A stretch of DNA of 64,000 nt, taken from NCBI GenBank assembly GCA_920105625.2, contig OV050030.1, positions 86,327,570-86,391,569 of the forward strand, in the 5' to 3' direction. Below are positions 53,200-64,000 of this stretch, in pieces. Positions within the stretch are counted from its first letter, which is position 1; every line of letters starts with the position of its first letter. The notes beneath the pieces were generated by a model, which saw only the letters and a program-made list of their open reading frames with translations, ran no database searches and had not been told where the DNA came from. Origin of the DNA: Clusia tigrina (taxonomy: Eukaryota; Arthropoda; Insecta; Diptera; Clusiidae). Made by a program: the position numbers and the translations under genes.

Positions 53200-54368
53200 C
53201 TTTTTCGGAAGGAAAAAGGTACGAAGCTGTGGGTAGTACCGAAGTCATTGCGGTACAAAATCATACAAGACGTACAGGAGAAGATTAAGCATCTTAGCAC
53301 CGAGAAAACCATCGAAGAAGCGTGGAAGTATTTCTGGTTCCCGCGCATGCGAAATTTTGTCAAATCGTTTATGAAAACTTATTTGGAGTGTGCTTACAAT
53401 AAACAGCGAGGTAGAAGAAAAGGAGAATATCATCATGATGACATCGAAACGATTCCATTTCACACTGTTCATCTGGACCACCTTGGCCTGTTTCCACGAA
53501 GTAAGAAACAAAACACGCATATCTTGGTGGTAGTCGACGCGTTTACCAAATTCACCATAGTGCGAGCAGTTAAAAGCACAGCGACAAAACACGTTACTGG
53601 AGTCCTGAATGAGGTCAGTAGCAACTTTGGAACGCCAGTAAGAATGATAACTGACCGTATGATTGGTTTCACGTCTAATGATTTTAAGCGGTACTGTAGT
53701 AGCAACGATATTAAGCACATCCTCAATGCAGTACGAACGCCGCGTGCCAATGGCCATGCTGAAAGAACAAATCGAACGATTTTGGGAATGTTGTTGCCAT
53801 CGACGAAAGAGCATAAAGTTTATGATGAGCAACTCCAAGCTATACAGTGGACGCTCCACTCGATGAAAAATAAAACTACCGGACGTACCCCGCAGGAACT
53901 ACTGTTTAGTTTCAAACCACGAGATATACTCTGCAACAAGCTAATTTTAGCGCTACATCAAAACAAAAATAGGAGCACTGACGAACTACGAGAAGAACGA
54001 GAACTAGCAGCCAAACGAATCAACGCACAGCGAGACAAAGCGAATAGCTTGTTCGACAGGAAGCATCGTAGTCCAACACAATACCACATTGAAGACTTAG
54101 TGTTGGCAGAAAACGAACCAATAAGTACGGGCAGTTCACGTAAATTAGAACCACCAAGGGGACGTTTATCGTGACGAAAGTCCTGGGCAAAGACCGATAC
54201 GTTATCGAAGACGTGCCTGGATCAATACGCAAGCAACGCCACTATGTCTCAGTATTTGCTTCTGATAAACTAAAACCTTGGTGTACGTTACCAAACTTCG
54301 AAGGCTTCGAGACAACGACGGAGACGAGGTCGCCTAAAATTATCAGGATTGGCCGATTAAAGGAGTAG
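53200..54368 (+). pseudogene. Element M integrase
   Basis: The zinc region is damaged (WKYFWFPRMRNFVKSFMKTY, then ECAYNKQRG with one Cys left). Core: TVHLDHLGLFPRSKKQNTHI (Asp), PVRMITDRMIGFTSNDFKRY (Asp; the usual DRGTAF reads DRMIGF), AVRTPRANGHAERTNRTILG (Glu). The C-terminal region runs to 54174 (QYHIEDLVLAENEPISTG) and, after a shift, VIEDVPGSIRKQRHYVSVFA to a stop at 54366. A very similar core end lies in the relic at 13585-14841. Confidence 0.88.
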
Positions 54369-54416
54369 CCTAATAAATGCGACCCTGCTTCTACACACCA
54401 ACTGAGACTTGCCACT

Positions 54417-54990
54417 GTTCAAAGACGTAAGTTTTGTAACTAGATAATATACTGCGTTTAATTAATTAATAAAAAAAACCCATATGTGTACCGTTACACT
54501 ACGTCTAGATATCTCCCTCATACTCCGTCTGAAAATTTCGTCGGCATCATTCTGTTTTTTATCCATTCAATAGTTGCAGATAATTTGCAACTGTGTATTT
54601 GGACTGCAGTTGACTATTTTGTAACCGAAAACTCCAGCGTCCACCCAGCACCTGCGGTAGAGCCAGAGAGAAGGTGAGGGCACGCAAAATATTACAAGCT
54701 GTCACAAAATGTATAGGCAGGATTTGATTATGGCCTTCAAAAGCTTGATATGTACTGTACGCAAAATGGAAAATGAACTAGAATTTGGTAAAGAGTATAT
54801 CATCGGAAGTTGTTGGTATGTAAAAATCTGACATCTCATTTGCTGCAGATCTATTGCACTTTTATGCAACCGTTTTTGCATATTATCTTTGTGCATCTTC
54901 TTTTGTACTTCCTTTTTACAACATAATAAATAACTATTTTCTTGTATATATTGTACAACAATACCCGCTTTTTATTTGAACATCATAACA
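54417..54990 (+). repeat. Element C 5' LTR
   Basis: 574 bp from TGTTCAAAGACG to …CATCATAACA, with TGTT/AACA ends, placed between interrupted M sequence and a copia-type PBS. There is no second copy to compare. Confidence 0.55.
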
Positions 54991-55008
54991 GGTTTTGGAC
55001 CCAGACAG
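54991..55008 (+). promoter_or_regulatory. Copia-type primer-binding site
   Basis: GGTTTTGGACCCAGACAG follows the LTR end directly. It resembles the site complementary to an internal part of initiator tRNA-Met used by copia. Confidence 0.6.
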
Positions 55009-55620
55009 TATTTACTGAAAGGTACAAGAACTTCGATTGCTACGAATTTTAATGTGGAAGAACTCATAGGCAGAGAAAATTACTTTCGCCGTGAAGAATC
55101 TACTTTAACATGAAGATCTATGGGGGACAGTTCAAGATGATTATCCAGATATTGGAATGGATAAAACGGCAGACATAAAAGGAAATTTATGTTCACATTG
55201 AAGATGCTGAGACATCGAAAAAAGTCTGGGTCAAATTGAAAGCAGCGTTCCAGGTTGCCAGACTTACACGCAGAATTGGACTTTTTGTACATCAGAAAAT
55301 ATTGAGGCATACATAATTCAAATTGTTTCAACGGCACATAAACTAGAAGAAGTTGATATATCAGTAAGTAATGAGTGATTGGTACACTCCTGTTGGCTGC
55401 TTTACCTGAGGAGTAAGCCCCGATGATAAAGCTCCGACGTAAAAATAAGTTTTACAACTGTTTTCAAAATAAAAAATCAACTGATTGCGCTGCATTTTTT
55501 TCTAAAACAAAAAACAAATATAATGTTAAAAACCGTTACAGTTGCGATAATTGTAATCGCTACGGTCACAAAGCATATAATTGTCGCACACACAAACAAC
55601 GATAAACAAGAGGAATAGGT
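55009..55620 (+). pseudogene. Element C gag
   Basis: HIEDAETSKKVWVKLKAAFQ (about 55195-55250), RRIGLFVHQKI and a CCHC knuckle CDNCNRYGHKAYNC at 55540-55583. This is the UBN2-type gag of copia elements: ETSKKVW..LK, then a zinc knuckle. Several frame breaks and stops. Confidence 0.78.
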
Positions 55621-55629
55621 TCGATATGC

Positions 55630-56500
55630 ACAGTTTTTTCTAGCAGACACCATCAATAGCAACGATAGGTACTTCGATTCAGTTATAAGTTTGCACATGT
55701 CCATGAGAAAAGATTGGATCACCAATATTAAGGAGCTTCAAGTATCAGACATTTCTGTTACTAGCAAAGAACATCTAAAAGTCCAAGGAGTCGGTGATGT
55801 TAAAATTAATGTAATAAATAAATGTAATAAAACAATGGAGATTTAATGAATGTAACTGTTTACTACGTACTTTATGCACCCGATCTAACAATGAACACTC
55901 TATCCGTGAGCCAGATGAAAGGGACTACATAGTGACGGTTTGAAAAGATAAATGTATGATATCTGAAAATCACAACGTTGTTGCAACAGCTCACATACAA
56001 GATAATATGCTTAAAATGGTTCGAGATATAAATCAAATTTGTATGGTGGCAACACAGGATAGTGCTGAAATATGGCAAGCTGTTATGGGCCAATTAAATT
56101 ACGCAGATTTGGCCAAAATAAAACAACCGGTAAACGGAACGGAGATTCCACTAAAATCGAAGGTAAATTGTGCTTCTTGTCGTAAAAGAAATATGACAAG
56201 AAAATCATTTAAAGCTGCAGAATCGCGTATTACAAAATTACTTAAAAAATTTATGTCTCCTCTTCGGACCTTTGTGGCCCGATGGGCGAGAAACCAATTG
56301 GTAGAGCTAAGCATTTTTTTACTTTCATCGATGACTATTCGCGTAGTTTTTTTTTATATTTTGCAGCCAAACACAGAGGTACTAGCATTTTTTGAGAATT
56401 TTGAGCTGATGTTGTTGCACAAATGCCGTTTACATTATAAATCGAACCGTTTGCTGTGCAAATGAAAAACATTCACCACAAGCAATGTGGACTGAAGCTA
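55630..56500 (+). pseudogene. Element C protease, pre-integrase domain and integrase start
   Basis: A protease-like region (FDSVISLHMSMRKDWI; the DSGAS box reads DSVIS), VQGVGDVKINV, LYAPDLTMNTLSVSQM, then the frame at 55956: CMISENHNVVATAHIQDNML, GQLNYADLAKIK (GHLN-type motif with His changed to Gln) and FLLSSMTIRVVFFYILQPNT (integrase start, where SFIDDYSR-type sequence is expected). The rest of the integrase core is missing. Confidence 0.72.
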
Positions 56501-56919
56501 AACCTGACATAAGTCATCTATCTATTCGGTTGCAGTGTCATTGCATTCGTTCCAAAAGAAAAAAGATATATGTGAGATCCGAAATAACAAGAGTTGACTT
56601 TGTTGGATAATGTAAGGTTACCGTTTGTTAGCCCTGAGAGCTGGCTCGTAAGAAAGATGCATGATGTGGTATTTTTTGAAAATAGTTTTCAACAGAACCC
56701 CAAATATTGTTCCGAATAATAGATATTTCGTTTTATAGATGAAAAAAAAGAAAATTCAACTACAGTAGAGGCTGATACTGATTCCGTTGACGATGACGAC
56801 GATGTGATGATAATTTTTCAACTGGATATGAAAGTGATGATTCCTGTGATTATTATAAACCGGATGAGACTGTAGCAATTGAAGGCGATACCACTACAGT
56901 TAACGGAGAAGATGATCGA

Positions 56920-57180
56920 AAAGTTCGATGTTCACGGAGAAAATTAAAATAAAGTTCGATATATACTCGTATATCACAATATCAATTGTATTTAGTGGAG
57001 GCGAATGTCTCAGCAAACCTTTTTATCATACAGGAGCCATGAATAGTAATGAAGCATCACTATGGAAAAGAGCCATGGATTATGAATATAAATCCATATT
57101 AAAAAACAACACTTGGGCAATATTCAAGTTACCCATGGGTGCAAAACCAATTAAATGCAAATACATATATATTTAAGTGG
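56920..57180 (+). pseudogene. Element C RT, first residues only
   Basis: EASLWKRAMDYEYKSILKNN and TWAIFKLPMGAKPIKCKYIY are the conserved start of copia RT. Homology ends at 57174. An acidic stretch before it (VDDDDDVMIIFQ-like, 56785-56830) is the usual linker. Confidence 0.75.
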
Positions 57181-57284
57181 CACTACAACCGTAAGTGTGG
57201 TTTCGCCGATTCCCAAAGAGCGCACCAGTTGGCTCTGTCCTGTACTTGCTGACAGCACTTCTTTGTATTGGTATAGTATATAAA

Positions 57285-57522
57285 CTATAGTACATATGCA
57301 CCAACGACGATACAAGCAATACCCCACGGAGATCTGCGGAAGATTCTAGCGACTAACGGCACGTCAATTAACGAGTTAATGAGGGAAACAGAGAAGGAGC
57401 AGACGTTGTTGAACCTGAAAACATCGTACGATATAACGCGCTCCTCGTTCGAAAAGGGAGGGATCGCCGCGATCACAATGCTTGCAATGATCGTTGCAGT
57501 TGTCTCATATATATTCTGCTAG
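57285..57522 (+). pseudogene. Probable env C-terminus of provirus P
   Basis: The frame from about 57295 reads TIQAIPHGDLRKILATNGTS, a helical stretch (NELMRETEKEQTLLNLKTSY), then GGIAAITMLAMIVAVVSYIF, a strong membrane-anchor helix, and a stop at 57520-57522. Its place, 480 bp before the polypurine tract and 3' LTR, is that of an insect-retrovirus envelope end. The rest of env is missing or replaced by nested elements. The assignment to P is inferred from position and strand. Confidence 0.45.
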
Positions 57523-57589
57523 TTAAGGAAGCGAGTCAAATACCCACAACGAGAACCACAACCAACGCCGCAGATGTTAGAGTTAAGAA

Positions 57590-57985
57590 TGTACAAAATG
57601 TTTGAGAAAAAAATTAATAAATAAATAAAATAAATAAAAAGGAAGAGAAAACGAACCAAGAAAAAAAGAAATTAATAAATAAAAAAAAGGAAAAAAAACA
57701 AAAAAAAACAATATTAAAAGAATAAAAATAAATGAATGAAAAAAATATATATAAAAAAAAAACACAATAGTCAAAAGAAGAAAACATGAAAAATATTTGA
57801 AAAGAAAACGATATATATATACTTATAATAAAAATTTAAAAAAAAGAAAAAACATAAATAATAATATAAATATACATGTAAAATATTGTATTAGGTTATC
57901 AGAAAAAAATATATAGTAAATGTATACATATAAAATATTGTAGTAGGTTATAAAATTTTAGAAGGTAGCTACACTACCTTCTTCT
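57590..57985 (+). repeat. A-rich low-complexity 3' region of P with terminal hairpin
   Basis: Nearly 400 bp dominated by A (AATAAATAAA, AAAAAGAAA runs). Two copies of a roughly 30-bp motif (AAAATATTGTATTAGGTTAT and AAAATATTGTAGTAGGTTAT) start at about 57879 and 57929. It ends with the perfect inverted repeat AGAAGGTAG/CTACCTTCT at about 57959-57983. Confidence 0.75.
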
Positions 57986-58001
57986 AGAAAGAGGGGATGA
58001 A
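57986..58001 (+). promoter_or_regulatory. Provirus P polypurine tract
   Basis: AGAAAGAGGGGATGAA directly precedes the 3' LTR; it would prime plus-strand DNA synthesis. Confidence 0.75.
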
Positions 58002-58432
58002 TGTTGCGAGTCAAGATACGACTACCTACGAGTAGTTGACTCGCGACACAACCCAAGTAGCCTATCGACCGGTTGTAGCTATAATTAATATTACATATAT
58101 GAATTTCACAGGTGTTATAATTACACAGTGACACACAACCTAGGGCTAAATTGCACCATTGGCATTTTCTATGAAGTGGCTCATTCAATAATTATTTGGT
58201 CAACACCTGTGTAATTGGAACACATAGGTAGGTTATAAAAATGATTATGTAACTAGAATTAAGAATAGAAATAAGAGTGGATTAAGAATAAAGTTGGTGT
58301 ATTTCTGAAAGCGAAACGGTGTGTGTTGTGTTTAAGCCGCAATCGGCAAGTGTTTTACAGGTCCGGTAAGGATTTACAAGTGACAGGCAACTGCAGGGTG
58401 CATTGCCACAGCTAACGTTCGCAGACGCAACA
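58002..58432 (+). repeat. Provirus P 3' LTR
   Basis: 431 bp from TGTTGCGAGTCAAG to GCAGACGCAACA; full-length match to 26415-26840, followed by the CCTG duplication (58433-58436) and element K sequence. Confidence 0.9.
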
Positions 58433-60150
58433 CCTGTTACTTTTCTGATTGTCACAATAAGTGCTGCCCAATCGCAGAAATCCACTGGTGTTATAATTCC
58501 CTACTTTTGAAGTCTTTCTAGCTCATTCTCTATTAGCGATAACATCGCGTATGCTACGGGTCTCTTTGCGCGAAATACAGACTTCGCATCCTGCTTCCAA
58601 TGTATCCAACTACACATTTGTCGCTATGCTACACTTGGACCGAACTGCGTTAAGGATGACTGCTGCTTAATTTCTGACATGGCTGCACTGAAGTCAGGTT
58701 GCTCTGCTTTCTGTATTTGGCAACAAAGGCTTGCCAGCGGTTTGTCCCACATATCAAAAATATCCAGCACGTCAGTACTTAGTACATGCTACAAAAATGT
58801 TAATTTGCTTAACTTCCCCCATGAAGCTAGATTTCGCAAGGAAATTGAGCAATTATCCGAATATTGACATTTGATGTACTGGTAGCATGACTATTCTTCA
58901 CCCCCAGCCCTGGATTGCCCAAGTTATGGCACGTTGATTTCCCAACAATTGTGACATCGGAGGCTGTACCATTTTGTAGTTTGAAAGCCTTTCCTGCTGC
59001 TCCTTACATAGTTGTTATGTTCACCTCTACGTAGAATACGCCGGGCTGTGAAATTCACTTAATTTACCTGGACTGCGTTGCTTTTCGGTTGCTGTTGTTT
59101 TTGGAATGCTCTTTTGTACGATTTGACTCTTTGTGCATTGAAATACCCATCCTTATGGCCCGTGCGATTACATTGGGTGCATTTATAGTTTCGAAAGGTG
59201 CAGTGTTCTGCAAAGAGCATTGCACCATAATTCCAACAGGGAGATTTTGGAATTTTACTTCTCTCGGATTTTGCACTCAAATTAAAAATTTTCTTATTAT
59301 TACCAAATTGAGTTTTAATAGCATTCACCATTTTGCTTGGTTGCTTAACTAGTCCTAACTCGGTTTTTAAATTGGGAATTCATTCTGCAGTGCTGACCAG
59401 CCAACAACTTTGTCCGAATATCAGTATCCTGCTTATTTGGGAGTCCAAGCACAAAAATTAAGCACTTGAACTGGTCGGATGTCATTTCTGCAAGTTTGGA
59501 TCTATCATAGCACTCCTTTACTATCATATGCATATGTTACTATACCTTCCTGGCATTCCTTACTCAATTTCAAGCATCGATATCTAAAGCTGAAAATTGA
59601 TTCTCGTGATCCAAACTTTTCTCGCAAAATTTTGACTGTCTTTTCAAAGTTGACATCTCGCGGATTCTTGGGTAATATGTATGTAGCATACATATAGATA
59701 CCCGCGCTGCATTATACAAATCTTTGCCATCGACAGTGAACAGATCCTCGTGCCGATTGTACCATACTTCGAATGTGAGGTTATGTTGCAGATCGTACTA
59801 AAACTCTGCCATCCTTTTTGTCAAATTTTCCATTACGCTTTCTTGCTCTTTCTTTTCCGCATTGAGCATTTCAAGCAATTGGCTTGCACCTCAAGAAGTT
59901 CCAGGATCTTTGGATCTACACTTTGGTAAGTTATAGCGACTGCTCGCTCTAAAATGTTTCCTGTCGCCTACTGCTCGTCACCCCAAGCAATTTTGATCAA
60001 ATAAATGGAAAAGTTGCGCTCTGCGCCGCCTGCTCGCCGCTAATGCAAAAAATGAAAATCAAATTAAAATTTTGGTTTTCCGTAGTTAAATTTATTTTAT
60101 AGTTGCTGCACACAATCCGATCCACGTCGCCAATTAGTGTTGTGGTTGTA
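58433..60150 (-). pseudogene. Element K 5' half (RT start, protease, gag, PBS), arm 2
   Basis: Minus-strand duplicate of 44145-45885. It resumes K exactly where 26414 stops, allowing for CCTG. Gag frames 59697-59345 and 59331-59059 repeat those of arm 1 (CTQCNRTGHKDGYF, where arm 1 has GYC, so the last knuckle Cys is lost). It lacks 38 bp of gag near 59395 and has extra bases at 58555-58640 relative to arm 1. Confidence 0.88.
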
Positions 60151-60283
60151 ATAAAGAACAATATATTTAATTTTTGTAATTCAATGCTAAATCAAGTTTA
60201 TTTAAGAAGGTTTGTAAAAATAGTATAGAAAATTAACAAATGCTAAAAAGGTGCTGCCAGATGGCTGTAATATAAAAGTGACA
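60134..60283 (-). repeat. Possible short LTR of element K (arm 2)
   Basis: Reverse complement of 43996-44145; the same caveats apply. Confidence 0.45.
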
Positions 60284-60313
60284 GTGGTGTGTATTTTCAA
60301 ATCCCATGACTCC

Positions 60314-61799
60314 AACAGACATAAGCTCATGGCAATAGAAAATGATGAAATTCAGCACTATTTGTCAAATTTGTCAGCAACAGGTGTCACGGAATATTCG
60401 TTATAGAAAGCAACAAACTGTGAGTGGTCCTTGGACAAAAACCTACACAGACAAAGCAGAGAAATTTTTGATTTTTTTACACCACATATGTAAGGTTTTT
60501 ACACCATTGCCAAAAAATCCACAACAGAATTATGACGACAATCATGAGTTTGTGGAAGCTCCTGGTCAAATGGAATTACCGATCTTACCTATCAAAATAT
60601 GGGAAGCTAAGAACTTTCTGCTCAATCACCTGAACATAAAAAAGCAGCATGATATGATCTGATAAGAGAGCTGCCGCATCACCTATTTGTACAAAGCAGT
60701 ATTGAGGTTGCTGGTCAATGGAAAGTTGCTGAAATAACTATAATTGCACTACCTGGGAAGCCGGAAGAAGAAGTTGCATGGTATAGGCCGATAAGTTTGC
60801 TGCCGATTATTGCCAAAGTTTTTGAAATAAGCTGTTGTTAAAAAAGCTTAAGCCAATACTGCTTAAGAAATAACTCATATCTAATTACAAATTCGAGTTT
60901 CGAGAGCAATATGCTACCACTGAACAAGTACACAGAGTATATAACAATGTAAGAAATGCTATCGAAAAGGGTCAGTTTTGTACACCAGCATTCCTTGATA
61001 TCACAAAAACGTTCTATAAAGTTTGGCACCTGGCATACGCCTCAAACATATTTTGATATTATAAAATCAAATTTTGAGCAGCACCATTGCAGAGTGAAAT
61101 TCAAATCAGAAACTACCAGCATTTTCACAATTACAACGGGTGTTCCACAGGCTAGCTAATTCGCTGTCCTGTTCTGTCCTGTGCTTTACACTATCAAATA
61201 AGACTGAAATTGCATATGCTGATGACACCATTATAATGACTTCAAACACTAATCATTTAACTACCGCAAACCAACTACAAAAACACCCAGATAAAATTCA
61301 AATTTGGTCTGACAAATGGAGAATGAGTACTAAATCAGTACAGGTTACTTTCACTTTGAAAAGGAATTCCTGTCCGCCTGTGAATCTAAATAGTCGCCCA
61401 TAGCCTCAAGCAGAAGATGTCAAATATCTTGGGTTACACTTTGATGATGATTGGAAACAAACATATCTTTACACAACGCAAATAGCTGGGCATCAAATTT
61501 AGCTCAATATACTGGTTGATGGGTTACAACTCAAAGCTAACACTGAATAATAAACTTCTGCTTTATAAAAGTATAATAAAACCAATATGGATTTGTGAAA
61601 TACAGCTGTGTGGCAAGCAAAACTATTGCGGATGAATGTTAAAGCACCATGGTTTGTCAGAAACATGACAGTATGAACCAAACTTAATATACCTAAATAT
61701 ATAGCGCTAAGTTCTTGGCACGGCTCAGTACGCACTCTAGCGTACTAGCTCTAAATCTGCTGGAATCAACGGCATCAACGCGCAAACTTATAGGAGAAG
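60314..61799 (+). pseudogene. Jockey-like ORF2 (linker and RT), arm 2
   Basis: Near-identical reverse complement of 42480-43965. The linker frame 60342-60662 is identical at protein level to arm 1. RT pieces WYRPISLLPIIAKVFE (about 60780-60830), IFTITTGVPQ and EIAYADDTIIMTSN follow. The same frame breaks are present, so it was duplicated after decay. Confidence 0.85.
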
Positions 61800-62525
61800 C
61801 TCCCTTGGACTGCGTATCATATTCTATTTTCTTTTGTAAATAATGATAACAATGTGATAATGATAATAATCTAATAGTGATAATGTAATACTGTAATACT
61901 GATATACTACTGAATATTATATAAACATTATTGTAAAAATTATATGAACGAATAGCATTGGCTCTTCTTTCACATGCATATATTATAATTTATTTTTAAA
62001 CTTGCTTAGTGTCCCTAAGGACAGATTTCAAATAAAACGGAGATATTAAAAGAAAAATAAATAAAAAAATTACCGAATTTCAAAATGTGAAAGCAGCAAC
62101 GGTAGATATATGGACTTGTAATATATAAAGAAACAATATTTTTATTTATATTTGTTACCGAACTTGATGAAATAAAATAATATAAATATTGTCTCAAATG
62201 AATTTTTCTTTTTATTATTTTTCAGCATTTTATTATTATTTCCTCTTTCTAATAAGAATGACTATAAAGTTGATAACCTATTTATCCTAATTATTCATTT
62301 TTTCGTTTCATATTCTGTTGCGATCGTATTTTTTTGTTGCCACTGTGTGTATTTTTGCTTGTTTCTGTTTTGCTTCTCCCCGTCTGTTTCGTGTTTCCAT
62401 CTGTCCGCTTCTCTGGTGAATGCGGCCATTCAAAGCATAGTCGCACTTCTAAGATAGATATGGCGTTGCCTCAGACTAGTGGAAATTTGAAAGTGAGTTC
62501 ACTGACCGGCATTACCGCTGAAACG
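61800..62525. other. No gene seen; AT-rich spacer (arm 2)
   Basis: Reverse complement of 41752-42479 with only a few single-base differences (for example a Cys/Tyr-type change near 62180 in a chance frame). Confidence 0.5.
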
Positions 62526-62526
62526 G

Positions 62527-62624
<98 letters not shown>

Positions 62625-62641
62625 TCGTAAATATATATATA
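62526..62641. repeat. (TA)n microsatellite, arm 2
   Basis: Counterpart of 41623-41751 but about a dozen bp shorter, interrupted by CTCGTAAA near 62624. Confidence 0.97.
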
Positions 62642-64000
62642 CACCAATACCTCACTTTGCGTCGGGGTTACATTCCAAAAAAACACGACGCAAATTGAAA
62701 CGACGCAAAATGAATTAAGATTTTCTATAGCAAACCATGTAAAGATCGAAGATAGGTTCCAGGGTTACGAAAATACTACTTTTTAAAAAGAAAATTGAAC
62801 AAAGTAAACATTAAAAAAACAAAAATAATATAAAATTTTATTATACAAAAAAAAAACGTATTCAATTAAAACAAAATAAACTATTCAATTAATTTATAAA
62901 AAACAAAATTAAAATTAATCACATTCTGATGAATCCATAATGGGTGTTATCGTAAGTCGGCTTTCTTTCACACAAAATTGGTCCAATGTTTGCTGAAGAG
63001 CTATTTTTCAACGTAAAATAAATTTCTTTGTAGCAATTGATATACGTAGCTACCGCCTGGGACACTTTAAAACTCCTTCCGCTGTCAGGATCGTTTTTTA
63101 AAAAAATCTCCATAGCTTCGTCAATCAAACACATCGCTTTGGAAATTTGTTTTGAGGTTAAATTTTATTTTCGGAGATTTCTATTGAACGGTCACTGTCA
63201 CCTTCTTCATTAGCAAAATGCAATTCCAGTTGCAATAGTTCTTCATTAGAGAATTCTTGGTTGTGCGAGGTTAACAATTCATTTATATCAGTCTCCTCCA
63301 TACCTTCAAAATTAGACTCTGTAGCTAAATTAGAAATTTCATGACGAACAGCTGGTGTACCGTCATTTTTTGCAGCGCATATTCGGTGAACACATTCAGG
63401 CCATATTTTGCGCCAAACACCATTCATGCAAGATGGTTTAACCTCCTCCCACGAATCAGAAATAATTTCTATGGCTTTCATAATGCTGAACTTTTTCCAA
63501 AACTCTAGCATGGTCTTATCTTGTCCATCAGTCTCACTTAAAACAAGTTTAAATGTTCGTCGAAGGTAATAACTTTTATAAGTCGATATTACTCCCTGAT
63601 CCATCGGCTGAATAACTGGTGTTGTATTAGGCGGTAAAAATACAAATTTCACGTTTTCTCACAACTCATCAACATAAACTGGGTGGCCAGGAGCATTATC
63701 TATTAGGACCAAAGCCTTGAAGTTTAAGTTTTCCTTGTTGCAATAATCTTTAATTTCTGGAATAGCACAAGTTAAAACCCAGTTTTGAAATAATGATGTA
63801 GTCATCCATGATTTTTTGTTTGCTCGCCAGTGGACAGGAAGCAGATTCTTTGAATAACCTTTCATAGCTCTTGGATTTTCTAAGTGATAAATGAGAAATG
63901 GTTTAAATTTAAAATCACCATTTGCATTACCACCAAGAAGAAGAGTCAGTCTATCCTTGCTAGCTTTAAATCCTGGCGCATATTTTTCTGTTTTAGATAT
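62642..64000 (-). pseudogene. Tigger/pogo-type transposase and right end, arm 2 (runs off the window)
   Basis: The minus-strand copy of 40280-41622. The right end with TTTGCGTCG repeats is at 62642-62720, the C-terminus at 63134-62919, the catalytic domain at 63652-63158 (PPNTTPVIQPMDQGVI) and from 64000 to 63659 (ALVLIDNAPGHPVYVDEL then TGA). It shares the TGA and the late frameshift with arm 1. About 16 extra bases lie near 62780, and one codon differs near 63180 (Ile for Phe). Confidence 0.92.

Larger units (their letters stand above)
49638..54416 (+). mobile_element. Element M: near-complete Ty3/gypsy retrotransposon
   Basis: Gag, protease, RT, RNase H and integrase follow in order, and a direct repeat of about 50 bp (TAGCCTAATAAATGCGACCC… to …GACTTGCCAC) marks both ends (49635-49683 and 54367-54416). 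The right LTR is cut by copia element C at 54417. Stops and frameshifts affect every domain. Confidence 0.85.
54417..57180 (+). mobile_element. Element C: Ty1/copia retrotransposon, 3' truncated
   Basis: LTR, half-tRNA-type primer site, gag, protease, pre-integrase domain, start of integrase, then after a large deletion the start of RT. It inserted into the 3' LTR of element M at 54417. No 3' LTR is present; env-like sequence of P follows. Confidence 0.78.
58433..64000 (-). repeat. Inverted duplication, arm 2 distal part
   Basis: Pairs with 40280-45886. By eye more than 99% identical outside about 58433-59145, where identity falls to roughly 90-95%. The proximal continuation of this arm is at 24813-26414, across provirus P. 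Confidence 0.92.

Overview
This window looks like dipteran insect DNA (a fruit-fly-type genome is plausible). It is AT-rich and made almost entirely of broken transposable elements of insect-typical families: Jockey-, LOA/R1- and CR1-like non-LTR elements, mariner, Tc1, Tigger, Harbinger, Ty3/gypsy and Ty1/copia. I recognise no host gene, tRNA, rRNA or CRISPR array. Every element is truncated, frameshifted or interrupted, and both strands are used, so this reads as a nested repeat cluster of the kind found in heterochromatin or piRNA clusters.

Layout. 1-1.6 kb: LOA/R1-like element (minus). 2.9-4.3 kb: Jockey-like element without its endonuclease. 4.5-5.3 kb: CR1-like ORF1. 5.8-9.5 kb: Jockey-like element (minus), split by a 949-bp mariner at 6526-7474. 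9.7-11.4 kb: Jockey-like RT with one nonsense codon. 12.5 kb: Tc1 scrap. 13.6-14.8 kb: Ty3/gypsy pol scrap. 14.8-15.2 kb: second mariner with the same internal deletion. 15.2-18.9 kb: LOA-like element with RNase H. 19.2-19.7 kb: Harbinger. 20.1-24.6 kb: errantivirus-like gag-pol-env relic.

From 24.8 kb to the end the structure is unusual. Names used below: element K is a short-LTR Ty3/gypsy element; LTR-A is a 940-bp LTR that truncates K; provirus P is a Ty3/gypsy element with LTRs beginning TGTTGCG; G is a Ty3/gypsy element with gag and protease but no RT or integrase; M is another Ty3/gypsy element; C is a copia element. P has a 5' LTR at 26415-26840 and a 3' LTR at 58002-58432, flanked by the 4-bp duplication CCTG, and it sits inside a minus-strand copy of K. 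The two halves of that K copy lie 32 kb apart (to 26414, and from 58433). P's gag-pol is at 28-33.6 kb and a probable env tail is at 57.3 kb. Between them lie G (34.7-39.6 kb), a Tigger/Jockey/K/LTR-A block (39.6-47.7 kb), a LOA endonuclease scrap, a copia scrap, M (49.6-54.4 kb) and C (54.4-57.2 kb).

The block at about 40.3-47.46 kb is an inverted copy of the locus into which P inserted (64.0 down to 58.43 kb, then 26.41 down to 24.81 kb). P therefore contains an uninterrupted, inverted copy of its own insertion site. The arms share inactivating mutations. By eye they are nearly identical distally and clearly more diverged in the middle, which suggests gene conversion or break-induced copying, or an assembly artefact. 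This is the most interesting feature of the window.
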